Shown here: positions 35,202 to 44,937 of the stretch, piece by piece
Layout: each line of letters begins with the position of its first letter
Numbering within the stretch: position 1 is the first letter of the stretch
Origin: an uncultured Bacteroides sp.
Lineage (GTDB): Bacteria; Bacteroidota; Bacteroidia; Bacteroidales; Bacteroidaceae
Length of the DNA stretch: 64,000 bases
Direction of reading: 5' to 3'
Assembly (NCBI GenBank): GCA_945833835.1
Contig: CAMAFR010000004.1
Coordinates: 18,772-82,771 of the forward strand
Program-made: the position numbers and the translations under genes
Notes under the pieces: generated by a model
Told to the model about the DNA's origin: nothing
The model's input: only the letters and a program-made list of their open reading frames with translations
Databases searched by the model: none

Positions 35202-37642
35202 CATCGGTGGTGGGTGCCACACGTGTAGGGACGCGGCCGGCGCAAGTAGATTGGCTGCTCACTGACAGCCGTTCCCTGTGCTTTCCCGAAGAAACCCTGT
35301 TCTTCGCCTTGAAGACCAAACGCAACGACGGACACCGCTACATCCCCGAACTGTATAAGCATGGTGTCCGCAATTTCGTGGTGGACACCTTGCCTGCCAA
35401 CCTGAAAGACTTTGCCGACGCCAATTTTCTGCGGGTGGATCGCCCGATACGTGCCTTGCAGCGGCTGGCCGCCAAGCACCGTGACCGTTTCGATGTGCCG
35501 GTGGTCGGCATTACGGGCAGCAACGGCAAGACAGTGGTGAAGGAGTGGATCTACCAGCTGGTGGGTCCCGACAAGGTGGTGACCCGCTCGCCGCGCAGTT
35601 ACAATTCGCAGATTGGAGTCCCGTTGTCGGTATGGCTGATGAACGAACACACGGAGCTGGGCGTTTTCGAGGCAGGCATCTCCGAGATGGGAGAAATGGA
35701 AGCCCTCCGGCCCATCATCCGGCCCACAATCGGTGTGCTCACCAACATCGGAGGGGCCCATCAGGAAAACTTCAGTTCGTTGCAGGACAAATGTATGGAG
35801 AAACTGCAGTTGTTCAAGGATTGCGACGTGCTGATTTACGATGCCGACAACGAGCTCATCAGTACGTGCGTCAGCAAGTCGCTGTTCACCTCGCGTGAAA
35901 TCGCATGGTCCAAGCGCGATGCCGAACGTCCGCTCTTCATCGAGCGCATCGACAAGGATGACAAGGGGACGACGGTGCATTACCGTTACCTGGGTTTGCA
36001 CCGCCAGTACCGCATTCCGTTCATTGACGACGCTTCCGTCGAGAACTCATTGCACTGCCTGGCCGTGTCGCTCTATTTGATGCTCTCGCCCGAAACGATT
36101 GCCGAGCGGATGCCGCGGCTTGAACCGGTGGCCATGCGTCTGGAAGTGAAAGAGGGCAAGAACGGCTGTGTGCTGATTAACGACAGCTATAACTCCGACT
36201 TCGCCTCGCTCGACATCGCGCTCGACTTCATGGCCCGCCGCAGCGAGGACAAGGGCCGGAAGAAGGTATTGATTCTCTCGGACATCCTCGAAAGCGGTCA
36301 AAGCGGAAAACTGCTGTACCGGCAGGTGGCCGACCTGGTGCACAACCGTGGGGTGGATGCGATTATCGGAGTGGGCGAGGAGATCTCGGCCTCGTCGGCA
36401 CGGTTTGACCTGGAAAAACATTTTTTCCACACGACGGCCGAGCTGCTGGAGTCGGACTTGCTGCCGACGTTGCGCAACGAGGTGGTGCTCATCAAGGGCT
36501 CACGCTCGTTCCATTTCGATGAGATTACCGACCGCCTGGAACTGAAAGTACACGAAACGATTCTGGAAATCAATCTGAATGCGCTGGTGGACAATCTGAA
36601 CTACTACCGCAACCGGCTGAAGCCTGACACGAAGATGGTATGCATGGTCAAGGCCTCCGCCTATGGTGCCGGATCGTTTGAAGTGGCCAAGACACTGGAA
36701 GACCTGCGTGTGGATTATTTGGCCGTTGCGGTGGCCGACGAGGGAGTGGACCTGCGCAAGGCTGGCATCAACAGTGCCCTGATCATCATGAATCCCGAGC
36801 TGACCGCCTTCCGCACCATGTTCGACCATTGGCTGGAGCCCGAGGTGTACAGCTTCCATTTGCTGGAAGAGCTCATCAAGGCCGCCGAGCGCGAGGGGGT
36901 CACCAATTTCCCCATCCATATCAAGTTGGATACGGGGATGCACCGCCTGGGCTTTGCACCGGAGGACATGCCACGGCTGGTAGAACGGTTGAAGCGCCAG
37001 AATGCCGTGATTCCGCGTTCGGTCTTCTCACACTTGGTGGGCAGTGACGCCTCGCGTTTCGACTCGTTCACGCGGCGTCAGATTGAGGTGTTCGAGAAGG
37101 CCGCCGCCGTGCTGCAAGCCTCGTTCAAGCACAAAATCCTGCGCCACATCTGCAATACGGCAGGCATCGAGCGGTATCCCGGTGCACAGTTTGAGATGGT
37201 GCGGCTGGGGATAGGCCTCTATGGGGTGGATCCGTACACCAACCGGATGCTGAACAACGTCGGTACGCTCAAGACGACTATCCTGCAGATACACGAGGTC
37301 CCTGCCGACGAGACGGTAGGCTATAGCCGTAAGGGGGTCCTCTCCCGCACCTCCCGAATCGCCGCCATCCCCATCGGGTATGCCGACGGGCTGAACCGTC
37401 ATTTAGGCAACGGTCGGGGCTATTGTTTGGTGAACGGACAGAAAGCTCCCTACGTGGGCAATATCTGTATGGATGTGTGCATGATTGACGTGACCGGCAT
37501 CGATTGCAAAGAGGGCGACAAGGCCATCATCTTCGGCGATGACCTTCCGGTCACGGTGTTGGCGGACGAGCTGGACACCATCCCCTATGAAGTCCTGACC
37601 AGTGTCTCCAACCGGGTGAAACGCGTCTATGTATTCAAATGA
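35177..37642 (+). CDS. murF: bifunctional MurF ligase / alanine racemase
   Basis: 821-aa fusion typical of Bacteroidetes. Residues 1 to about 450 are MurF, which adds D-Ala-D-Ala to UDP-MurNAc-tripeptide, with the P-loop GITGSNGKT at 111-119 and NDSYNSDFASLDIAL. Residues from about 455 to 821 are alanine racemase, which makes the D-Ala, with PLP lysine K492 in MVKASAYGAG and the catalytic tyrosine in VGYSRKG. One protein thus supplies and uses D-alanine for peptidoglycan. Start at the ATG 35177 overlapping the GSCFA gene. Confidence 0.94.
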   Translation: MPNSIEEITSVVGATRVGTRPAQVDWLLTDSRSLCFPEETLFFALKTKRNDGHRYIPELYKHGVRNFVVDTLPANLKDFADANFLRVDRPIRALQRLAAKHRDRFDVPVVGITGSNGKTVVKEWIYQLVGPDKVVTRSPRSYNSQIGVPLSVWLMNEHTELGVFEAGISEMGEMEALRPIIRPTIGVLTNIGGAHQENFSSLQDKCMEKLQLFKDCDVLIYDADNELISTCVSKSLFTSREIAWSKRDAERPLFIERIDKDDKGTTVHYRYLGLHRQYRIPFIDDASVENSLHCLAVSLYLMLSPETIAERMPRLEPVAMRLEVKEGKNGCVLINDSYNSDFASLDIALDFMARRSEDKGRKKVLILSDILESGQSGKLLYRQVADLVHNRGVDAIIGVGEEISASSARFDLEKHFFHTTAELLESDLLPTLRNEVVLIKGSRSFHFDEITDRLELKVHETILEINLNALVDNLNYYRNRLKPDTKMVCMVKASAYGAGSFEVAKTLEDLRVDYLAVAVADEGVDLRKAGINSALIIMNPELTAFRTMFDHWLEPEVYSFHLLEELIKAAEREGVTNFPIHIKLDTGMHRLGFAPEDMPRLVERLKRQNAVIPRSVFSHLVGSDASRFDSFTRRQIEVFEKAAAVLQASFKHKILRHICNTAGIERYPGAQFEMVRLGIGLYGVDPYTNRMLNNVGTLKTTILQIHEVPADETVGYSRKGVLSRTSRIAAIPIGYADGLNRHLGNGRGYCLVNGQKAPYVGNICMDVCMIDVTGIDCKEGDKAIIFGDDLPVTVLADELDTIPYEVLTSVSNRVKRVYVFK

Positions 37643-37971
37643 CGGGAACGGTTTCCTCGCCCCGTCCTTTCAAGTGACCGGGCAGGGGGAACCGCCCCTT
37701 AGGGGCCAAAGGACCGTATAGTGCCGCTTTTGCCGCTTTTACCTCCCTTTTCTTTCTATTTAAGTGTTAAGATGAGTTATGCCCGTACGTGAGTAGAGCG
37801 GTGCGGACAGGTGTCTTTTTATATAAAATAAGGTTATTTTTCATTTGAAATGATATTTGCACATAGAAAAACAGAAATTACACACGTGGGCAAACACTCC
37901 AATTTACTTTTGCACCAGTGAAATTGGATGAGAAAATCAACCTTAGTTCTAAATTAAAAACAAAAACACTT
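37643..37971. other. intergenic region upstream of the first susC
   Basis: 329 bases without a gene. The left half is GC-rich and contains short inverted segments (AGGGG...CCCCT around 37684-37705) that could end murF-alr transcription. The right half is AT-rich and holds the promoter candidates. No regulator-binding repeat is obvious. Confidence 0.5.
37905..37912 (+). promoter_or_regulatory. promoter -7 element of the first SusCD locus
   Basis: TACTTTTG matches TAnnTTTG and places transcription start near 37920, so the in-frame GTG at 37918 is unlikely to be used and the ATG at 37972 is preferred. A second, weaker candidate, GATATTTG, lies at 37852-37859. Confidence 0.5.
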
Positions 37972-40900
37972 ATGAATCAAAAGGAGTTCTTAAAGCGATT
38001 GTATTCATTCTTCTTGATGAGTATGATCTGTGTGTTTGCCTTTGCCCAAGGCAAGCAAATCCATGGTGTCGTGACCGATGCTTCGGGCGAGCCGATGATT
38101 GGCGTGAACGTGCTGGTGAAAGGTACGACGAACGGCTCGATTACTGACCTGGATGGAAACTTTGCTATCTCTAATGTGAAAGACACGGATGTGCTGACGG
38201 TCACCTACATCGGCTACGTGGCACAAGAAGTAAAAGTAGGTGGACAAACAGCCTTTACCATTGTTTTGAAGGAAGACACCGAGACACTGGACGAAGTGGT
38301 CGTTATCGGTTACGGTACGGTGAAACGCCGTGACTTGACGGGTTCGGTAGCTTCAGTGACAGGTGAGAAGCTGGCGGCCAATCCGGTCCCGAGCGTGGCC
38401 CAGGCCTTGCAGGGACAGTTGCCGGGTGTCAGCGTCACCGCACAAGACGGCCGTCCGGGTGCCGGTATGGCTATCCGTGTACGTGGCGGCGGTTCTATCA
38501 CCCAGAGCAACGACCCCTTGTTCATCGTCGATGGGGTGCAGGTGTCTACGATTGATGACATTCCTGCCGACAACATCGAGAGCATCGACGTGCTGAAGGA
38601 TGCCGCCTCTACCGCTATCTATGGTGCCCGGGGTGCCAACGGTGTTATCTTGGTGACGACCAAGGGCGGCAAGGAAGGAAAAGTGTCGGTGAAATACGGC
38701 ATGTACTACCAGGTGAAGGTCAATCCCACCACGCTGGAGGTGATGGATGCTTATGACTATGTCTACAACACTTGGGCATACGCCACCGCTTACAGCGAGT
38801 CAATGGGTGACGGCGTGGCCAAGTATTTCGGTCTGGGTGCCAAGTATGGCAATCATATCAATGAGTACAAGAATGTGTCTTCGCACAACTACGTTGACGA
38901 CATCATGCGTACGGCCGGTTCTTGGAACCACGACCTTTCGCTGTCGGGCGGTAACGACAAGACCAAGTATTTCGCTTCTGTCAACTATACCGACGATGAA
39001 GGTACCCGTATCGGTTCTGGTTACAGCCGTTGGGCAGCCAACTTCAAAATCAACCAGAAAATCAACAAGTCGCTCTCGTTTGATGCCGACTTGCGTTACA
39101 GCGAAATCCAGGTGGATGGTACGAAGTTCGACAAGGCCACTTCTGCCTATTACTACAAGCCTATCGACAATCCGCTGGGTGACCCCGAATACACCACCGC
39201 TTTCGGTAACGGTTCTCCCAACGTGGAAGATGACATGGACCCCATCAGCTACCTGGACAACTACCAGCGTTCGCTGAAGGTACACCGCCTGACTGCCAAA
39301 GGTGGCCTTACTTGGAACATCATCAAGGGCTTGACCGCCAAGTCCGAACTCTCTTTGGGACGTAACTGGACCAATGTGAAGGAGTGGGACGGTGGCCTGG
39401 AAAACGGTTACAGCACTGCCAAGCTGACCAAGAAGGAAGGTTACAATGTGCGTTGGGCCACTACGTTGAACTATGAGGTGCAGGGGCTGGGCGATGACCA
39501 CAGCCTGTCGTTCCTGGCCGGTAACGAAGTCTTGTCGTCGAAAACCAATTCCAGCTGGATTTACGGTTCGGGCTATCCTTCTGAATGGGGCATGGACGAG
39601 GCTTTCGGCAATATCAACATGACCAACTCGTCGTTGGGCAAGGATGAATTCGGACAGACCATCGGTACTGCCGCCCACACCACTTCTTGGTTCGGTCGTG
39701 CCAACTATTCGTACAAAGGCCGTTACTTGCTGACCGCTACGTTCCGTGCCGATGGTTCTTCCAAGTTCGCTCCCAACAACCATTGGGGCTACTTCCCCGC
39801 TGCCGCTGTGGCATGGCGTATCTCTGACGAACCGTTCCTGGAAAATACCCGCGACTGGTTAGACAACCTGAAGCTGCGTCTGTCATTTGGTACGTCGGGT
39901 GCCGACAACATCGACGCTTCTTTGTGGAAGGAAACCTGGGAAACCGAAATGATTACGGTAGACGGCAAGAGCATCACCTCTTACGTACCGGGCGAAATGC
40001 AGGGGAACCCTGACCTGAAATGGGAAACGACCACCTCACGTAACGCCGGTTTGGATTTCGGCTTCTGGAACAGCCGCCTGCGTGGTAGCATCGACTTCTA
40101 TTGGAATACCACGAAAGACCTGTTGATGCGCGTGCCCGTTGATGCTTCGGCCGGTTTCAGCTACCAGATGCGCAACGTGGCCCAGACCTCTAACAAGGGT
40201 ATCGAATTGGCATTGGGCTATGACTTCATCCGTTCGAAGAACTTCAACCTGGGCATCAACCTGACCTATAACTACAACCACAACAATGTGGACAAAATTG
40301 CCGAAAACGTCATGGCCGACACGGCTACCGGCTGGGGCTCGACCATGCGTAAGCCCGCCTACGACTACATCATCCGCGAAGGTGAGTCGGTCGGTGTCAT
40401 CCAGGGCTTCAAGTCAGCCGGCTGGTACACGGTAGACGACTTTACCTATGCCAACGGTGTCTATACTTTGAAAACCCGGCGTGCCCGACATCAAGAACAT
40501 TGTGAACTATCCGGCCAACATGCAGCTTAAGGCAGCCGACGGACAGACGGCCTACCCCGGTATGGTGAAGTTCGAGGATACCAACGAGGACGGTATCGTG
40601 GATGAGAACGACGCCACCATCATCGGCCATACGATGCCGAAGCACACCGGCGGTTTCACGTTCAACGGTAACTGGAAGAGCATTGACTTCAGCCTGGGCT
40701 TCACGTACCAGATTGGTGGCGAGGTCTACAATGCCAACTCGATGTACACCATGATGGGTAATAAGGACAATAACTTGGGTGCCAACCGTCTGAAAATCTA
40801 TAACGATGCCTTCAAGGTATATGATGTGCAGGATGGCGAACTGGTGGCTGTCACCGATCCCGAAGCATTGCGTGCCCTGAACACCAATGCCAAGTATGCG

Positions 40901-41203
40901 TTGCCTTATTCTGAATATGGCATCACCACTTCCGAGTTCATCGAGGATGCGTCTTACCTGCGCTTGCAGACGTTGACCGTAGGCTACACCTTCCCGAAGA
41001 AATGGATGGAGCGTGTGGGCGTGCAGAACCTGCGTGTCTACTTCACGGGCAGCAACCTGTTCTGTCTGACGGGCTACAGCGGCATTGATCCTGATGTCAA
41101 CACTAACCCCGACGGTGTGAGCGGCTTCCCCACTCCGAACTATGATTTCAATTCCTATCCGAAATCAAGAACCTTCACCTTTGGCTTAAACTTAACATTC
41201 TAA
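37972..41203 (+). pseudogene. susC: SusC-like TonB-dependent transporter with a one-base frameshift
   Basis: Outer-membrane importer of oligosaccharides working with the following SusD. Signal peptide (SFFLMSMICVFAFAQ), carboxypeptidase-regulatory-like domain (IHGVVTDASGEPMIGVNVLV), the TonB-box/plug region (EVVVIGYGTVKRRDLTGSV, GVSVTAQDGRPGAG, FIVDGVQ) and the full barrel, ending in RTFTFGLNLTF. The frame breaks at the A run 40471-40474: removing one A turns TLKTRR into TLKPGVPDIKN, and the barrel continues to 41203. Corrected length is about 1076 aa, the family norm. Hence either a sequencing error, a phase-variable tract, or a recent inactivating mutation; all other positions look intact. 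Confidence 0.85.
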
Positions 41204-41219
41204 CAAGGAGACTTATTCT

Positions 41220-43508
41220 ATGAAACATATATTCTATACCACCCTGTTTTTGGCAGGTGCATTGGCTACAACTGCTTGTAGCGATTACTTGGAGACCACC
41301 TCTCCTTCGGTAGTGGATGCAGACTTCGTGTTCTCCAATACCACTACGGCCCGTGCTTCGCTGGACGGTGCCTACGAGGCATGGCGTACAGCCGCGCAGA
41401 ACCAGTATTTCGGTGATGGTCTGTTCTATGGGGCCGATGTGTGTGGCTCGGACATCGAACGCCACCCCGAGGCCTTCAAGAACCAGCCGGGTCGTCACTA
41501 TCCCGAAACGTTCTATCAGAACGGTACCTATACCAAGGATTATGCGTTGACTTCCTATAACAAAGACGATGACAACGGTCCGTACAACATGGCATACGAG
41601 GTTATCGGTAAGGCCAACGCCGTGATCAGTGCCATCGAGGGGCTGGAAAATTTTGATGAGATTGTGACCAAAGCGACGGAGCCGAGCGAGATGAGCCAGA
41701 TGTACGGTGAGGCGGTGGCCCTGCGTGCCACGGTTTATCGTGAGCTGCTCCGTAACTACGGCGATGTTCCGTTCAGTACGGCCTTGGGCGTTTCGGCCAA
41801 CGGCTTGACCTCTCGTGACTCTATCTATGACGTGGTGCTCGACCAGTTGCAGAAGGTGGAAGGCCTGATGTATCCGGTGGGTCAGGTGCCTGGTACGGAC
41901 AAGGCCAACAAGAACCTGCTGTCGCAGACGTACGTGCGCGGCTTGATTGGCCGTATGGCGTTGGATGCCGGTGGCTATCAGACCCGCCGTGCCGACCTTG
42001 GTGCCGATTTCTACAAGAACGGTGCAGGGACTGTCGTGACGTTCGAGACCTTGGGACAGGCCAATGCCAATGCGCAGGGAGCCGTTTACGGTCGTCGCAG
42101 CGATTGGAAGGATAAATACGAACTGGCCAAGAAATACTTCAAGCTGGTCATTGACAATCCGGGTTCTGCCAAACTGAACCTGACCGACCCGCGTTCTGCC
42201 TCCAAGGGCCGCACGTATGGCAATCCCTACGAATATTTCTTCTCGCAGATGCTGGAGGCCGATGCCGGTTATGCCGACGAGTCCATCTACGAATACCCCA
42301 TGCAGCAGGGTGGTTCGGGCAATGACGCCCGCTCTTATTCGTTCGGCCGTCCGTCGAGCGGTGGTTCCAAGACTGCTTATCCTTGCAAGGCCTACGGCCA
42401 GGGACGCATCAATCCGGCCTTCTACTATGGCGTGTTTGACCCCAACGATATGCGTCGCGACGTGAGTGTGGCCGTGACCGGCAGTACTGGTAAGGGTGTG
42501 GAGAAGCTCATTCCGTTCGCTCCCAACTCGAAGGCCGACGGTGGTGGCTTGTCCTTGAACAAGTGGGACGAGAACCGTCAGACCACCGTTTGGACTGCCG
42601 CCCAGCGTAAGTCGGGTATCAACGGCCCGTACATGCGTATGGCCGAAATGTATCTGGGCTATGCCGAGGCTTGTGCCGCATTGGGTGACGAGGGCGATGC
42701 CATTGCCTACTTGAAGATTATCCGCCAGCGTTCCTTCCCGGCTGGCAAGGATTTCTCCGACCAGTTCATCAATGACTGCGGCAGCACCTTGCGTGCCGTC
42801 ATCGAGGAACGCGGTTTTGAGTTTGCCGGCGAGGGCGACCGTCGTTGGACCTTGATTCGTAGCGGTTTCTTGCCCGATGCTATCCGCCGTGTGAAAGATT
42901 TGACCGCCAAGATGATCAACGGCCTGGAGGCCAACGGTTACTATCAGTTCGACAATGGCAATGTGATTTCATTGTATGTTTGGACCAAGACCGTCAATAT
43001 GGAATCGTTGGGTTACAGCTATCGGCTGACGGCTCAATGTCCGGCAGGCGAAGAAAACAATCCGGTGCTCTATCCGGGATGGCGCGGCCAGAACGACGAC
43101 TGGGAGGCCTTCGGGTTGAGCTATGGCACGGATAAGCCCAAGACCAACCTGGCCATTAAGGGCTTGTTCAAGACCGAATCTCCCGCTTTCGACATTGTAT
43201 ATAAGGGTGCCGATGGCAAGGAAGTCCGTCGTGACGCGAACTTTGCAGGCAGTGTGGCCGAGGCCATGGCAGCCGGTGACGCCACTGTGAAAAACGATGC
43301 CAATGTAGCTTCTTATACGATTGTGGATGCCGAGGGATACTCTCCGCAGGCATGGGGAAGCGATTTGGTGAAATATGCCGATGAGTACAGCAAGTACCTC
43401 TTCTACGATTACGACTACGTGAGTGCTCCTATCTATATGTGGCCGTTCACTCCGAATGCCATGTCGACAGGCGGCTTTACCAATGGTTATGGCTTTAAGC
43501 AGGACTAA
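41220..43508 (+). CDS. susD: SusD/RagB-like glycan-binding lipoprotein
   Basis: Surface lipoprotein that binds glycan and lids the SusC barrel. Lipoprotein signal ending TTACS at about residue 20, followed by the SusD N-terminal helices (TTARASLDGAYEAWR), tetratricopeptide-like repeats, and the C-terminal SusD region (MRMAEMYLGYAEACAAL, then VIEERGFEFAGEGDRRWTLI). At 762 aa it is clearly longer than most SusD proteins; extra sequence is mainly in the C-terminal third (about 590-730). Sixteen bases after susC and followed by a strong terminator. Substrate cannot be told from sequence. Confidence 0.88.
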   Translation: MKHIFYTTLFLAGALATTACSDYLETTSPSVVDADFVFSNTTTARASLDGAYEAWRTAAQNQYFGDGLFYGADVCGSDIERHPEAFKNQPGRHYPETFYQNGTYTKDYALTSYNKDDDNGPYNMAYEVIGKANAVISAIEGLENFDEIVTKATEPSEMSQMYGEAVALRATVYRELLRNYGDVPFSTALGVSANGLTSRDSIYDVVLDQLQKVEGLMYPVGQVPGTDKANKNLLSQTYVRGLIGRMALDAGGYQTRRADLGADFYKNGAGTVVTFETLGQANANAQGAVYGRRSDWKDKYELAKKYFKLVIDNPGSAKLNLTDPRSASKGRTYGNPYEYFFSQMLEADAGYADESIYEYPMQQGGSGNDARSYSFGRPSSGGSKTAYPCKAYGQGRINPAFYYGVFDPNDMRRDVSVAVTGSTGKGVEKLIPFAPNSKADGGGLSLNKWDENRQTTVWTAAQRKSGINGPYMRMAEMYLGYAEACAALGDEGDAIAYLKIIRQRSFPAGKDFSDQFINDCGSTLRAVIEERGFEFAGEGDRRWTLIRSGFLPDAIRRVKDLTAKMINGLEANGYYQFDNGNVISLYVWTKTVNMESLGYSYRLTAQCPAGEENNPVLYPGWRGQNDDWEAFGLSYGTDKPKTNLAIKGLFKTESPAFDIVYKGADGKEVRRDANFAGSVAEAMAAGDATVKNDANVASYTIVDAEGYSPQAWGSDLVKYADEYSKYLFYDYDYVSAPIYMWPFTPNAMSTGGFTNGYGFKQD

Positions 43509-43536
43509 GTGATAATTGTATCTGATTCATGAGCGG

Positions 43537-43580
43537 GCCGTCGCTTCTTTCTACCAAAGGAGCGGCGGCTTTCTCGTTCC
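43537..43580 (+). terminator. terminator after the first susCD pair
   Basis: A 14-bp stem (43537-43550 with 43556-43569, GCCGTCGCTTCTTT against AAAGGAGCGGCGGC, two G-T pairs, 5-base loop) is followed by TTTCTCGTT. It separates susD from the esterase gene. Confidence 0.7.
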
Positions 43581-43599
43581 ATAAAAAAAGAGTGTTCCG

Positions 43600-44937
43600 A
43601 TGAAAAGACTGAGAATGATCCGATGGTTGCCACGTCCGCTGGGCGGGATAGTGGCGGTGTTGTTGGCGGTGCTTCCGGCAGTGGCCGAGAACTATCCTTA
43701 CCGCAGTGACGTGTTGTGGGTGACGGTGCCCGACCATGCCGACTGGCTGTACCATACCGGCGAGGAGGCTCGGGTGGAAGTGCAGCTCTACCGGTATGGC
43801 ATCCCGGTAGACGGGGTGGAGCTGACCTATGAACTCGGGATGGAGCTGCTGCCTGCCGATGCCAAAGGCCGTGTGCGGCTGGAGAAAGGGCGTGCCGTGG
43901 TTCCGGTAGGTACCCTGCACGAGCCGGGCTTCCGCGACTGTGTGCTGAGGGCTACTGTTGACGGAGTGGACTATACCCACCATGTCAAAGTGGGCTTTTC
44001 GCCCGAACAGCTGGTTCCCTTCACCCGCCTGCCGGACGATTTCCGTGAGTTCTGGACCAAGAACCTGGAGGAGGCGGCCCAGTTCCCGCTGACTTATACC
44101 AAGGAGCCGGTGAAGGAACTGAGCACCGACAAGATGGAGGCTTATCTGGTGAAGCTGATGCTGAACGCCCGTCAGTGCGTCTATGGCTACCTGTTCTATC
44201 CCAAAAACGCCCGAAAAGGCAGCTGTCCGGTAGTGCTCTGTCCGCCGGGAGCCGGCATCAAGACCATCAAAGACCCGTTGCGCCACCGGTATTATGCCGA
44301 GCAGGGCTTCATCCGCTTCGAGATGGAGATACACGGGCTCGACCCCACGCTGAGTGATGCCCATTTCGCCGAAATCAGCAACGCCTTTAATGGCCGGGAG
44401 AACGGTTATCTCATGAACGGCCTCGACCACCGCGACCATTATTATATGAAGCGGGTCTACCTGGCCTGTGTGCGTGCCATTGACTTGCTTACTTCCTTGC
44501 CCGAGTGGGACGGAAAGAATGTCGTCGTGCAGGGAGGCAGCCAAGGCGGGGCCCTGGCGTTGGTCACTGCCGGTCTTGACCGCCGGGTCACCCTGTGTGT
44601 GGCCAACCATCCGGCGTTGAGCGACATGGCCCGTTATACGGTCGGCAAAACCGGAGGCTATCCCCATTTCTTCCGGATACCCGGGATGGATACCCCCGAC
44701 AAGCTGCGGACCATGGCCTATTATGATGTGGTGAACTTCGCCCGGCTCATCCGCATCCCCGTGCGCATGACGTGGGGTTACAATGACAACACCTGTCCGC
44801 CCACCACCAGCTACATTATATATAATGTGTTGCAGGGACCTAAAGAAGCCCTGCTGACCCCCATCAACGAGCATTGGACTTCCGAGGCCACCGAGTATGC
44901 CCACATGGAGTGGTTGCTGCGTCATTTGGCTTTATAG
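43600..44937 (+). CDS. secreted AXE1-like acetyl esterase
   Basis: 445 aa with a signal peptide. An N-terminal beta-sandwich (about 25-135) precedes an alpha/beta-hydrolase of the acetyl xylan esterase (AXE1) / cephalosporin C deacetylase family. Catalytic serine S314 in VVQGGSQGGAL; the aspartate is likely in WGYNDNTCPPTTSY and the histidine in NEHWTSEATEY. Expected to remove acetyl or other acyl groups from glycans in the periplasm. Its stop overlaps the stop of the convergent GH89 gene. Confidence 0.82.
   Translation: MKRLRMIRWLPRPLGGIVAVLLAVLPAVAENYPYRSDVLWVTVPDHADWLYHTGEEARVEVQLYRYGIPVDGVELTYELGMELLPADAKGRVRLEKGRAVVPVGTLHEPGFRDCVLRATVDGVDYTHHVKVGFSPEQLVPFTRLPDDFREFWTKNLEEAAQFPLTYTKEPVKELSTDKMEAYLVKLMLNARQCVYGYLFYPKNARKGSCPVVLCPPGAGIKTIKDPLRHRYYAEQGFIRFEMEIHGLDPTLSDAHFAEISNAFNGRENGYLMNGLDHRDHYYMKRVYLACVRAIDLLTSLPEWDGKNVVVQGGSQGGALALVTAGLDRRVTLCVANHPALSDMARYTVGKTGGYPHFFRIPGMDTPDKLRTMAYYDVVNFARLIRIPVRMTWGYNDNTCPPTTSYIIYNVLQGPKEALLTPINEHWTSEATEYAHMEWLLRHLAL

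Noticed and set aside
37918..37971. GTG at 37918 as start of the first SusC
   Set aside because: It lies at the predicted transcription start and would put 18 charged residues before an otherwise good signal peptide.
40465..40490. Programmed ribosomal frameshift in SusC
   Set aside because: Restoring the frame needs a +1 shift at TTG AAA ACC with no slippery heptamer, stop codon or downstream structure typical of programmed shifting; SusC proteins are not known to use it.
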